From assembly GCA_965644315.1 (NCBI GenBank), contig CBFFRQ010000096.1, positions 124,001 to 188,000 on the forward strand: 64,000 nucleotides of DNA. The letters run 5' to 3'. Source of the DNA: Caecitellus pseudoparvulus. Lineage: Eukaryota > Bigyra: Bicosoecida. The notes beneath the pieces are model-generated. The model was not told where the DNA came from. It ran no database searches and saw nothing but the letters and a program-made list of their open reading frames with translations. The position numbers were made by a program, and so were the translations under genes. This document shows positions 50,501 to 60,558 of this stretch, piece by piece; the first letter of the stretch is position 1, and each line of letters begins with the position of its first letter.

Positions 50501-50584
50501 CGGAAGGGCGCCAACAAGGCCACCACTGGAAACCATGGGCGTAAGGACCGCGCCCGCAAGAAGATGGGCTCCGTGCCGGGGTAA
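47577..50584 (+). CDS. ASCC2: ASCC2, CUE-domain ubiquitin-binding subunit of the ASC-1 complex
   Basis: Model: join(47577..47633, 47705..47965, 48047..50584), 951 residues; introns of 71 and 81 bases, phase 0. ASCC2 recruits the ASCC3 helicase to K63-ubiquitin and acts in alkylation repair and splitting of collided ribosomes. Seen here: AWLPKFCSWAPLLP and LWFDALLQGLPRKVDK; then VSALYDTWTLHVPRLLDIAG, LQPAYLSDVRDTFPTI; a CUE-like helix pair (EVLPHISVPYATKAIAHAGG, ALLALLDG); a YDDEYDDTFD acidic motif; and at the end GANKATTGNHGRKDRARKKM, close to the human C-terminus. The tail between 50230 and 50480 is an unusual RGG/Gly-rich stretch. The first exon is only 19 codons. Confidence 0.87.
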
Positions 50585-50597
50585 GCCTCAACTGCAA

Positions 50598-50603
50598 ATG
50601 CAT
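50598..50603. promoter_or_regulatory. ATGCAT between convergent stops (candidate 3'-end signal)
   Basis: Sits in the 22-base spacer between the ASCC2 stop and the dynein light chain stop, in the context AAATGCATTC. Confidence 0.3.
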
Positions 50604-50606
50604 TCG

Positions 50607-51100
50607 TCAGACACTCAGCGCGTACACCGTGGCGATGCCAAACATGCTGCTGTTCTCGAAGCGCACTGTGACTGAGCCGTCCAGGGTGGGGTCCCAGAAG
50701 CACTGGCTGTTGCTGCTGAAGCCTGCACCCTTCCGTTGCAGGATGGAGCAAGTCGCTGCCGAGGGGGGCGGACCGCACGAGCGTGGACGAGCCAGTGCTG
50801 GTGGTCGCAGGCTGGCGGCACGCACCGACGAACTTGAAGGAGAGGTCCAGCTGGGAAAGGTGGGCCATGATGTTCTGGCAGATCTCTGTCGTCCACTCGT
50901 GCATGCTCTCGCTGCTGAACTCCTTGTCTGACAGCGTGGCAGTCATTTCCTGTGGCGGCAGGCTGGCGATTTCCGCAACACGCCGTGGCTGTGCTGGAGC
51001 CTCAGACACGCACCGCGTCCGCGATCTTGCTGACCCTGTCCTTGACATCCTTAAACGCAATGATGCTTGTGATGCTGCTGCCGCCGCCAGCTTCAGCCAT
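50607..51100 (-). CDS. DYNLT: Tctex-type dynein light chain (second copy)
   Basis: Model: complement(join(50607..50755, 50826..50949, 51014..51100)), 119 residues; introns of 70 and 64 bases, phases agree. Motifs in order: EFSSESMHEWTTEICQNIM, LDLSFKFV joined across a splice to ATCSILQRKGAGFSS, QCFWDPTLDGSVTVRFENSS and a MFGIATVYAL ending. The FWD-x-x-x-DG-x-x-x-V-x-F-x-N pattern is diagnostic of the Tctex fold. It is clearly distinct from the copy at 38490-38987, which has the same exon number but different junctions. The two probably serve different dyneins. The 3' end is 22 bases from the ASCC2 stop. Confidence 0.88.
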
Positions 51101-51468
51101 CGTGCCGCTTGCTTGCAATGAAAAAACTCAGGCAGGGCAGGCGGTTGATTCTGATGCAGGAGGGTGCGCCCTCTCTGACTGGCGAGGTGTTTACTGCAGT
51201 GCAGGGCCGTGCCCGGCTCCACGGGATGGACAGCGTCAGTGGACTGCACGTACTTGGAAGCGACATTTGCGCCCTGGCCTTTCGTGTGGCGAATGGGATT
51301 TGCTGCGTGAGCGCAGGCACGTGCTTCCAACTTCGAGTTCAGATGAACGGGGCGAGTCCATGCGCAGAGGTGAGTGCATTTCGTTCCAATACGTTCATAT
51401 GCTTTTGTAATGGGGAGGTGAACCCCAATGCTCTGTGCTTTGGGCGGCGTCCTGCCGGCAGGACGAGG
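51101..51468. other. Intergenic, 368 bp
   Basis: Lies upstream of the dynein light chain gene and downstream of the small minus-strand gene ending at 51469. It should hold the dynein gene promoter. No other feature is recognised. Confidence 0.4.
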
Positions 51469-51977
51469 TCAGGAAGACGGCGAGCCCAGCGGCACTCCGT
51501 GTGCTCGGAAGAACTCCTTCGTCACTGACACACGCTTGAACTTGGGGCGTGTAAGTTCACACTGATCCACCCCCTTTCCCCACTCTTGTGCCGTCGTCAC
51601 CATGCTCCCCCTGTCAATGCTTCTGTCGGGGCTGTGCAGTGTTTTGATGTTGTAAGGGTCTTCGCGCTCGTCGCTCAGCCGGTCAAACTGAGTGGTACAC
51701 GCAAAGGTGCGGGTCCCACCAGGAAGCTTGTAGGTGAGTGCTGCAGGTTGCGCCGCCTTCTCAGTTGCAGCAGCAGCTGCGGTGTGCGGAGGGACGCCTC
51801 GGCGTGGTGGCGTGCTTCCGTCTCGTTGAGACGGCGCCGACTTCTGCGGGCTGCCTGCGCAATTGCCGAAAAGGCCGGTGCACTTGCTCGTGCAGCAATC
51901 CGATTGTGTCGCTACATACCCGCGCTTCGCGGCGTGCAGCTTCGCAAACTGCCTGGGCTGGACTGCCTTGCGCTCAT
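51469..51977 (-). CDS. Small unrecognised protein, 109 residues
   Basis: Model: complement(join(51469..51740, 51920..51977)); the 179-base intron has a GTATGT donor and CTGCAG acceptor and the phase agrees. The start is MSARQSSPGSLRS. Beyond the splice the protein contains ALTYKLPGGTRTFACTTQF, SDEREDPYNIKTLHSPDR, TAQEWGKGVDQCELTRP and a KRVSVTKEFFRAHGVPLG end. It looks like a compact conserved protein rather than noise, having few low-complexity stretches. No family is recognised. It is divergent from the plus-strand membrane protein gene at 52518. Confidence 0.5.
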
Positions 51978-52517
51978 GGCAGTGACTCCCGTGCAGGACC
52001 GTGGTGTGCTGGGCACGAGGGGCAGCACGAGCGCACCAACAGGTCAAACGCAAGCACAGAGCTCCACATTGTTAACAGATTGCCCCTTTAATGTACCGAG
52101 AGCGAGACTGCGCCAAGCTGCAGAGGAAGCTCGCCGTCGATGCATCATGATGCACAAGGGGCCACCAGCACCAGCTTCCTGGCCCAGCACTGCAAGACTG
52201 AGTGGTCTCAGCCCCACCATGGCCACTGCACTTGTGCAGGACGCTGTGACCGAGGGCAAAACGCGCTGTATGAGCGGCAGAGCATGCCATGGCGTCGTCG
52301 CCTTACGCAAGATGCGGCGACGACGCCGCCTCAGCCACACCCCCCTTTTATCCCATCCTGCGCCACTCCAAGCCGCACATGCTGCGCTGGGAAGGCGCCT
52401 ACATTGCACCGCCCAACTGGACTGTGCGCCTTGCCTCATCGCCTGCAGCCTCCTGCTCTGCCCGGCGCAGCACTTTGAAGGCGGCAGCCTCAGCTCACCC
52501 CCAGCCCAGCCCCGACC
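51978..52517. other. Divergent intergenic region, 540 bp
   Basis: Between the small 109-residue gene (minus) and the signal-peptide membrane protein (plus). Several open frames cross it without family resemblance. No RNA gene or repeat is seen. Confidence 0.4.
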
Positions 52518-53940
52518 ATGCGCCTGTTGTCAGCAGCGTTGCTGCTGTGCACTGCAGCTGCTGGAGCAGGTGAGTCCATGCTTTGGCAGCACTGGAGTGT
52601 GCGAGCACTGCACGGCACGCCTCCCGCTTCTGCTCGCAGCTGCTGCCGGGATGTTGAAGGATTGTGTGGAGCAGTATCACCCTCAAGCCGCCTCGGTCTT
52701 GGAGGCCGCCCTCGTCCCGGGCTTGTGCGTACTCCGTGCTTCCCCTGCAGCACACACTGCCCGCATACATATACATGATCCCCATTGCAGGGCTTCGGGG
52801 CCTCGCCTCTCTGGGGCGCTGTTTGGCAGCAGCAAAGATGTGCGCCAGCGTTACGTGCTCGTTTCGGGTGCAGCCGCCCACCGCCTCGAGTTCCTCGCCC
52901 TCCCTCACAGGGCCTCATGCAAGTGGCTCAGGCAGTGGGGTCAAACTTCGGATACGTCACTGTTCTCCCCTTGCAGCACCTGGCGAAGCAGCCCAAGCCT
53001 TCAGCAGGCGTCCTGCAGGCCATCGCTGATGCTCTCGTGAGTTTTCCTGCACCACCCACGAGCGGCCACCCATGCGCGGCACGCAGCTTCGCGCTCCACG
53101 CCTCAGGCTGCCGAGCCCAGCACCCTCTTCGTCGTCAAGGGCGTGGAGACCCTGACTACTGCTGACCAGCTGGGGTGCCTGGACCCCCTCCATGCGATGA
53201 TGGAGCAAGGGCACGTGACCAGCGCCGCCGGTGTCTCCCTGGACGCCACCGCCGCCGGCGTGCTGCTGGCAGTGGAGGCCCCCGACCTCGCTGGGCAGGT
53301 GCCTGGAGCTGCCAAGTCCTGGCTGGAGGCGCGGCTGGTGGCGGCGGCCGGCTCCTCCGCCGTGCTGACACCCTCCTCCTTCGTTGGCCGCCTGCGCACG
53401 AGCGTGGTGCTAGGGTCCCTGTCGCCCCAGAGCCAGGTGGCCCTGGCCAAGGCGGCACTCACGGGCCCCTGCAGCCACAAGGCCATGGTGCAGGCGACAG
53501 CTGCCCACGCAGGTGGGGAGGGGGCGGACGCCTCCGTGACCCACCAGGGCACCGGCGGACTGCTGGCGTGGTTGGCGGATGAGGAGGTGCAGGGCACGGT
53601 GCTGCCCCGGGTGTTGGCGGTGTGCACGGTGCTGTTCGTCATGTCCTTCGCCCTGCTGAACGGCACCATGCCCCCCAACGGCTCCCTGCACGAGCGCCAG
53701 AGCGCCTACCGTGCTCTGGACGAGGTGGGCGCCAAGCTGTCCCCGGCGCAAGGCGGCGTGGACGTGGATGTGGACGGCACCGGCGCCTGCTGGCCTGAGG
53801 GGCAGGCGCCCGCCCGCCCCGGCCTGGACGCTGACACTGCGCCTGGCACGCGCCTGGGCGAGGAGGGTGACGCCTCCCCACGCTCCGGTGGCGCCCGCCG
53901 CCGCCGCCGCTCCATCGGCAGCAAGACGGCCCAGGAGTAA
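52518..53940 (+). CDS. Unrecognised single-pass membrane protein with signal peptide
   Basis: Model: join(52518..52569, 52640..52724, 52791..52839, 52911..53036, 53107..53940), 381 residues; four introns of 66-71 bases, all phases consistent. A signal peptide (MRLLSAALLLCTAAAGA) precedes a ~270-residue luminal region with MLKDCVEQYHPQAASVLEAA, MQVAQAVGSNFGYVTVLPL, TLFVVKGVETLTTADQLG, and alternating hydrophobic strands. A membrane span follows (VLAVCTVLFVMSFALL), then a ~85-residue cytosolic tail ending in a basic SGGARRRRRS motif. I recognise no domain. Type I topology in the secretory pathway is inferred. Exon 3 (49 bases) could be read in another frame, so that short stretch is least certain. 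Confidence 0.6.
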
Positions 53941-53942
53941 AC

Positions 53943-53948
53943 ATGCAT
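53943..53948. promoter_or_regulatory. ATGCAT between convergent stops (candidate 3'-end signal)
   Basis: Sits 2 bases after the membrane-protein stop and 13 bases before the NF-YC stop, followed by a second GATGCAATT on the plus strand. Confidence 0.3.
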
Positions 53949-53961
53949 TGGGCGATGCAAT

Positions 53962-54656
53962 TCACGTCTCAGTGATGCTTGGCTGGGTGGGCGCCTGGCC
54001 CGGCCGCCCGATGATCTCCACCAGGAAGTCAAAGTACGGCGTGTGCGACAGTGCCAGCTGCACGTCGTACTTCGACAGCGTCTTGCGCTTGGCCAGTTCT
54101 CGGGAGCTGTGCTGCCAGGACCTGTGGGCGGAAGGGGCAGCGGCGCAGTGCCTGCGTGCCGCGGCGGGCCTGTGCCGCAGCGGCAACGCACCGCATGGTG
54201 AGGTCCGCCACAAACATCTCTACCGCCTTGGCCAGCAGCACCGGCGCCTCGGCGCTGATCATGCGCACGTCCTCATCGGCCTTCATGATGCGCTTGATGC
54301 GGGCCAGGGGCAGGTCGTTGTGTGTCTTGTACTCTGCGCAGGCGGCGCGGCGACAGGTGAGCTGCCGTCGGGCGGCCTTCCGCACCAGGCGCTGCCTCAC
54401 GTTGCTCCGTCATGTCTGCGGGCAGGCGCTGCACTTGGTACTTCATGTACCGGAACAGCAGTGGCAGGGCGCTCTGGGCGTCAAAAGGGTCCTCTGTTGC
54501 TGGGCAGCCGCCCACTGGGTCGCTGGTGGTGTAGGCTGGGAAGGACTCTGGCCAGCCGTGTTGCTGTGCGAGCTGGGCATCAGTCATGGACGCGACAGCG
54601 GCGGCAGCTGACACTGGCATGCCTTCTGCCGAAGCAGGTGCGCCTGGGTTTGACAT
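53962..54656 (-). CDS. NFYC: NF-YC/HAP5-type histone-fold transcription factor subunit
   Basis: Model: complement(join(53962..54121, 54192..54333, 54401..54656)), 185 residues; introns of 70 and 67 bases, phases agree. NF-YC pairs with NF-YB and NF-YA to bind CCAAT boxes. The histone fold is nearly textbook: [40 protein letters not shown], then across a splice [39 protein letters not shown]. The N-terminal 100 residues are unrelated and Ala/Pro/Gln-rich with a [12 protein letters not shown] helix. The related POLE4/CHRAC and Dr1-associated factors share the fold, but the LPLARIKKIMK-DEDV match is strongest to NF-YC. The C-terminus is short, without a Gln-rich activation domain. Confidence 0.88.
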
Positions 54657-54994
54657 GTTTACACAAGGGGGGTGGATGCCCGCCAGCTCTTCACGTGAGA
54701 GGTCGGTGTTGGGGTGGGGAAGGAAGTGAACCGTGCGGGTAATTGGGCAGGGTGAAACGTCTGAGAAACGCGGAGAGGGCGCAGCAGTCCAGCCTGCACC
54801 CTGCTCCAAGGCAGTCGCGACAGCGCCCGACCTTAGTAGAAGTCAGCGCTCTGCATAAAATCCCCCCCACCCACTCTCCTCCTTCCCTGTCAACCTGACG
54901 CGCAGACAGGCACACCTTGCTGTGCGGGCCCTGGCAAAGCGCATGCTGCCCAGCAACCACTTCGTGGCACCCTTCTCGACACGGCGCGGGCACG
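54657..54994. other. Divergent intergenic region, 338 bp
   Basis: Shared promoter of NF-YC (minus) and calpain (plus). An A-rich GCATAAAAT element at ~54852-54860 lies about 140 bases upstream of the calpain ATG and could be TATA-like; this is only suggestive. Confidence 0.35.
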
Positions 54995-57900
54995 ATGACG
55001 GCGGTCGAAGACTTCGCGAAGCGCAAGCTATCCGATGAGATCTTCATGTTCACCAAGCGGGTGGACGAGCCCCGAGAAGTGGAGGGCTACGTGGGAGTGG
55101 TGCAGACAACCTTGACGTGAGCCTCGTCGCCTTGCACCACGCCAAAGCCTGTGCACGCACGCTCGCCCGCTCCGCACCGTTGGCGATGACAGGTATGAGG
55201 TGGAGGTCCGCGCTTTCCGCGAGTGCGAGTTCACGCTGCGGTGGGAAGGCAGCGCCAACATGGCGCCGGAAGACGGCTCAGAGGCGACGGAGGTGTGTGT
55301 CGCCAGCGCTGCGCCCAGTGGCTGGTCGTCAGGGCCCGCCCACAGCACAGCACACCCCCTCCCGCCCCGCCTGCGACGCTGTACAGGCCAAGGTAGTCAT
55401 TCAGCCCTACGAACGCCGGCGTCTAGTGGTGCTGCAGCAGCAGGACTTGTTGGCGGGTTGGTCGCTGTCCATCGGCAGCAGCTGGCTGGAGCGGCAGCCT
55501 TCCGTGGAGCGCTGCAACGCAGCGGTGGCCGAGACGGCCAAGGCCATCGAGTCGGAGCTGCGCACGGCCAAGACGCTGGACTTTGGCGCAGATGCGGCCA
55601 CCATCGACCACCTGAACGCCGTGTGCGAGGAGCACGGCGTGAAGTTCGTGGACCTGGAGTTCCCACCAGTGGAGGCGTCCCTGTTTTCTGCCGCGTCCAA
55701 GCACGCCCCCAAGCCAGGAGCCCGCAAGATCACCTGGCGGCGGGCGACGGACTTCCTGGACCCCGACAAGCTGGACGTCTTCGTGCAGGGCGTGGAGCCG
55801 TCCGACATCTCCCAGGGCGCCCTGGGCGACTGCTGGTTGCTCTGCTCCATCGCCGCCTGCACGGAGTTCCCCTGGCTCATCACACGCATGTTCCAAGTGC
55901 ACGGGGACGACGCGGAGCCGCAGAGTGCCAACCCGTACGGCGTGTACAAGGTGCGCCTGTGCAAGAACGGGCAGTGGCAGTACGTTCGCCTGGATGACTA
56001 CTTCCCCTGCTACCCCGGCTCAGGGCCGGTGTACGCCAAGACCCACGAGCAGCAGGAGCTGTGGGTGCCCTTGGTGGAAAAGGCCATGGCGAAGCTGTGC
56101 GGCACCTACGATGCCCTGCGAGGGGGGCTGCCGTTCGAAGCCCTCATTGACTTGACGGGGTCCCCCGCCGAGAAGTACTCCTTTGCAGACGAAGCCGTGC
56201 AAGAAAGCATCAAGGACGGCTCCTTTTTCGAGCGCCTGAAGGAGTGGGACACGCGCGAGTACCTCATGACGGCCAGCACGCCAGGGGAGGACAAGTGGAG
56301 CGAGGATGGTGGCGGTGGGCCCACGTCTGGGCCAGGCCTCGTGCCGGGCCACGCCTACTCCCTCATCGCCGTCAAGGAGCTCAGCACAGGGGACAAGCTG
56401 GTGCAGCTGCGCAACCCGTGGGGCAGCTTCGAGTGGCACGGCAAGTGGAGTGACCGAGACCCAGCCTGGACTGCGGACGATGGCGCGTTGCTGGCTGAGG
56501 TGGGCAGCAGCCTGGACGAGGACGACGGCCTGTTCTGGATGGCCTTCGACGACGTCATGCACTACTTCACCGCCGTGAATGTCTGCTACATCCAGCCAGG
56601 CATGGGGCTGCCCTCGCAGTACAACACCGACGGTGAGGGCAACCCCACTGCGGGGCACTGGATCGACCAGCGGCGCAAGGGCACCTTCCGCCTGCGGGGC
56701 ACGGCGTCCAGGGAGGATGAGAGCGACACCCCCGTGGGCGCTGGCAATGACGTCATCAACAACTCCATGTACATCCTGCACGTGCCGGAGTACGAAGGCT
56801 GCGAGGACGGCGTCAAGAACCGCTGCTGGGTCAGCCTGCACCAGGAGGACGAGCGTGTGGAGACTGCCAAGCCGTACCTGGACATGGGTGTGACGGTGCT
56901 GCGCATCGACGACGACGAGTGGTACGCTGACACCGACGCCATTGACTACAAGGACATGGCGGCAGCGGCGCGCGTGGAGCCCCCCGCCATGACTCTGGTG
57001 GGGTCCACTGGCGTCGCGGTGGACCGGCAGCAGCAGCTGCAGGTGAACTTGGAGCCGGGGCGGTACTTGATCGTGCCGTTCACCACCGGGTGCAAGTTCA
57101 AGATGGGCGACAGCCAAAGCAAGTTGATCATCGAGGAGTGCGTGCCGGCACGTGTGGCGCCGTTGGCTGGCAGTGCAGCACCCCCCCTTCGCTTCCCTTT
57201 ACAGAGCTGTGTCAGCCACAGGCAGTGGCAGCGCGCAGGAGTTGGTGCAGAACCACCCGGAAGAGGCTGTGGAGCGTGGTATCGTGACGACCCTGCTGTC
57301 ACAGGCGCCTCAGCAGTGGACTGAAGACAGCGACTGGTACTACGACCAAGATGGCACAACCTAGTGCGTGCTCGGCTGAGCGCAGAGCGACGTGCCACCC
57401 TGTAACGCACCTCCCCTCACCCCCCTCGCAGTGTGGAGCGCGATGTCTGGTTCGTGCCCCGCGCCAAGCACGCCTTCAAGGAGATCTTCCACCGCCTGGA
57501 CGAGGACATGGATGGCGTGCTGAACGAGGCAGAGTTCAATCGGTACTGCGAGATGGTGACGGGGGAGGGCCTGGAGCCAGACACGTGGGCCTTCCTCCTG
57601 AAAGCCCTGGACTGCACGCCTGAGGGGCTGACACCGGATGGCTTCCTGCAGTACTACTGGTACCTCTTGCAGGCCAACGGCGGCGACGAGGAGAAGCTGT
57701 GGGAGTACCTGGAGTTCATGGGGTATGACCGCATGCTGCACCTGAACCGGGCGCGGGCCTTTGTCATGTCCGTCCACTCCAGCTTCGATGTGAGCCTGAC
57801 CCAGCTGCCGCACTGCGCGGACGTGTATGAGGAGGCGCTGGAGCGCCCCGTGAAGGAGCTGGGGGAGGCGCGCACCATGGGGGGTGACGGGGACGTCATC

Positions 57901-58143
57901 GTGTACACGCACAAGTCGGGGTACTGGGGCGTCACGCTGGCGGTGGAGAACAACAAGGACGTGCCCCTGAGCGTCAAAGTGGACTGCTCCAGCTCGGACA
58001 ACATCGTGTCCAGCGCAGGGGAACTGGACTCCACCATGGTGGTGCCCGCTGGCGAGACCAAGATCGTGCACCACCTCATGCCACAGAAGCAGGACCGCTG
58101 GTCCTGGGGGTACAGCATGCAGTGGCAGGAGGCGCACGAGTGA
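54995..58143 (+). CDS. Calpain-type Ca2+-dependent cysteine protease
   Basis: Model: join(54995..55116, 55193..55292, 55387..57137, 57205..57363, 57432..58143), 947 residues; introns of 67-94 bases, all phases consistent. Domains: an N-terminal beta-rich segment (YEVEVRAFRECEFTLRWEG; VVIQPYERRRLVVLQQ) at 30-110; the catalytic core with ISQGALGDCWLLCSIAA (C223), GLVPGHAYSLIAV (H396) and LRNPWGSFEWHGKWSD (N417), a complete triad. A C2L-like beta-sandwich follows (GTFRLRGTAS, YLIVPFTTG), then an EF-hand region (HRLDEDMDGVLNEAEFNRYC). The C-terminal beta domain (FDVSLTQLP, GYWGVTLAVENNKDVPLSVK) repeats the N-terminal pattern. No signal peptide or membrane span is seen, so it is cytosolic. Calpains cut substrates at limited sites in response to Ca2+. 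The duplicated terminal domain is not in classical vertebrate calpains. Confidence 0.93.
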
Positions 58144-58269
58144 GCCGTAGGGCGCGACAATGTACATTCTTATTTCCCCCGCCATCGGCCACTTACTTTC
58201 TGTTCCTGACCAGCACAAGCGGCATCCAGTCACCCATCCTCGCTGCCCTGCATCTGCCCATCGCTTGCC

Positions 58270-59488
58270 ATGGCTCGTGCCTCTGAACGGGAGCCGTTGG
58301 ACTTGGGCGAGGGCGCCAAGGCTGCCATCCGCGCCTATGTGACGCAGGCACCCACAACCCATGTGGCAGAAGGCACTGTGCAAGGTGAGTTCGCCCTGCT
58401 CGGCGCGGGAGTGCTTCCCGCACGACACGGATGCTCCGTGCGGAAAATGCAGTAACGGTGACACACTCTAACCTGAAGGACCACCGCGTCCTGGAGCTGC
58501 GAGTGGACCAGTCTGAGACGGTGCAGGAAGTCAAGGAACGCCTGTACACGTACAATGGCACGGCAGTGTCGTACATGGCGCTGACCCTCATGGACGGCGA
58601 CCGAGTGGTGTGTGCCCGCACGAAACGCCAAGCCCAGCGGAGCAGCACGCCCGCACGTGCCCTGCCCGCCCCTCGCCGCAGGTGGCGAACCTCACAAACG
58701 ACCATGCGACCTTGGGCACGTACGGTGTCGCTGATGGCATGACCCTGCACGTGACAGACTTGGACCCCCACTCGTTGTCGAAAAACGGCGGGCTGGAGGA
58801 CGTTTCCCAGGTGGAGAAGTACCGGATGTCGGAGGAGGACTACGAGAAGCGCGAGGGCACCCTGCGCGCGTGGAAGAAGAAGCTGCTGGCAACGGACCCC
58901 GAGCGCGCCTACGAGCTGTTCCCTTCCCTGCGCCCCAAGGAGCTGCCCGAGGGCGTGGCGCCGGTGACGGAGGCTGCTTCCGTGGAGGGCATCGCAGTCG
59001 GCAGCCGGTGCGAGTGCTCCCCCGGCGCCCGGCGCGGCGCTGTGGCGTACGTTGGCAAGGTCAAGGAGCTGGGCGTGGGGTACTGGGTGGGCGTCAAGTT
59101 CGACGAGCCTGTCGGGCGCTCCGACGGCAGTGTGCTGGGCAAGGTGTACTTCGAGGCCGGCAAGGGCTACGGCGGCTTCCTGCGTGGCTACAACGTGGCT
59201 GTGGGGGAGTACCCCGCCCTGGAACTGGACCTGGGCGACGTCATGGGCGCGGAGGAGTCCAAGGCTGAGCCCCCAGCGCCGGCGTCCGCCGCTGGTGCAG
59301 CTGGCGCGGCAGCAACAGCAGCACCTAGTGAGGCGTCCGCCGCCGCGGCAGCCGGCGGAGAGGGCACCGCCCCTGCCACAGATGCGCCTGTGAAGGTGCA
59401 TGCGGGGTCTCGCACGGCTGGCCTGCGGGTGGTCAGGCGAGGTGTGGCGGACAGTGACGACGAGGACAGCGACGACGACGAGCTGTGA
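58270..59488 (+). CDS. TBCB: Tubulin-folding cofactor B
   Basis: Model: join(58270..58384, 58453..58607, 58682..59488), 358 residues; introns of 68 and 74 bases, phases agree. TBCB binds alpha-tubulin after the chaperonin and passes it on with TBCE. An N-terminal ubiquitin-like domain (VTVTHSNLKDHRVLELRV, VKERLYTYNGT, LGTYGVADGMTLHVTD) is followed by the family linker DVSQVEKYRMSEEDYEKREG and TLRAWKKKLL. A CAP-Gly domain follows (~193-265): RRGAVAYVGKVKELGVGYW, VGVKFDEPVG, GKGYGGFLRGYNV. In place of the usual short acidic C-terminus there is an Ala-rich spacer of ~70 residues and then an acidic SDDEDSDDDEL tail, so it is ~110 residues longer than typical TBCB. Confidence 0.93.
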
Positions 59489-59524
59489 GGCGCCGCGCAG
59501 GGCAGTCTGCGGTGCATTGCCCGG

Positions 59525-60100
59525 CTACAGCGCCTTGGTGTGGCGTCCAGAGGCGACCAGCTTGCCGTCGCTGTTGCGCGTGATGTCCACCTGGGTGAAC
59601 CCCAGCTTCTTGCCGGTCTTGAGCACGACGCCCACCACGGTGACCGTGTCACCCGCCTTGGCTGCGGAGGCGTAGGAGCAATTCAACTCCACTGTCACGC
59701 CAGCCTTGGTGGGGTCCACCGTCAGCAGGGCCAGCGTGCCAACGATGTCCACGAGGGTGGCCTGCGCCCCGCCATGCAGCGTGCCGTACGCGTTCTGCAC
59801 CATCTCCGTCACGGGCATCTCGCACTTGACCATGCCCTCCCCGACTTGCACCACCTTCAAATCCGCCATGTTGCGGTCGAAGCGGCTGCCAGTGTTGGCC
59901 AGATACCCAAGCAAGGCGTTTGCGCCGTGCTTCTTCGCCACGTCAATGAAAGATTCCCCCACTCGGTCCGCCTTGGACGTCACCGTCTCTGCCACGGTGC
60001 TCGCAGTCGCGGCGGCTGCCGTGCTGGTGCCAGCACCTGGGGCCTTGCTGCCTGCCGCAGCCCCTGCAACGTGTGCGATACGACGTGCACAGCACCACAT
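59525..60100 (-). CDS. ACOT13: Hotdog-fold acyl-CoA thioesterase, ACOT13/PaaI type
   Basis: Single exon, 191 residues from ATG 60098-60100. The Arg/Ala/Ser-rich first ~40 residues (MWCCARRIAHVAGAAAG) suggest mitochondrial or plastid import. The hotdog domain has the PaaI/ACOT13 active-site signature: NAYGTLHGGAQATLVDIVGT, with HGG and the catalytic Asp. Then GVTVELNCSYASAAKAGDTV, VLKTGKKLGFTQVDI and a final GKLVASGRHTKAL are close to the human ACOT13 ending. It hydrolyses medium- or long-chain acyl-CoA thioesters in that family; substrate here is unproven. Its 3' end faces the TBCB stop across 36 bases. Confidence 0.92.
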   Translation of the reverse strand: MWCCARRIAHVAGAAAGSKAPGAGTSTAAAATASTVAETVTSKADRVGESFIDVAKKHGANALLGYLANTGSRFDRNMADLKVVQVGEGMVKCEMPVTEMVQNAYGTLHGGAQATLVDIVGTLALLTVDPTKAGVTVELNCSYASAAKAGDTVTVVGVVLKTGKKLGFTQVDITRNSDGKLVASGRHTKAL

Positions 60101-60558
60101 GTTGGCTGTGTCTCCAAGAGCTGCTGTGGTGGCTCACGGCAGGGCTGCTGCAAGGAAGGTTGCAGGCCTGCGGAAATTGCCTCGCTAAACTCGATGTGTG
60201 TGAGTTTGAGCGCGGGGAGGGCGGTGTGAGCAGTCCTGTCGGGGCGTGGCGACGGCAGCAGGCGACGTGGGTTGTGTTTGGTACAAGTGGCATGAGTGTC
60301 GGCCGACAGTTGTGCCGCCAGCGGTGGTTCAGGCGACCCCCTGCAGAGGCCGGTCACCCTCCCCCCCGCACGCAATGCAGCGCCAAGGGCATTCTCCGCA
60401 ACCCCGCGCAGCTCCACACTGGGAATGGACATCGCAGAGGACGCCGCCTCCTCACCCAGCTGCGCTGTCGCCTGCTCGAGCTTGCACAGCTCAGCAAGCG
60501 ACGCCTGCCGCCGCGTTTCGTTCCGCTACCACGCCACTTGCAGCTTTGCGGCTGCAGC
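60101..60558. other. Divergent intergenic region, 458 bp
   Basis: Promoter region between the thioesterase gene (minus) and the ankyrin gene (plus). The ankyrin gene may have an earlier exon here; an ATG at 60424 opens a frame without ankyrin resemblance. Nothing else is identified. Confidence 0.35.
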
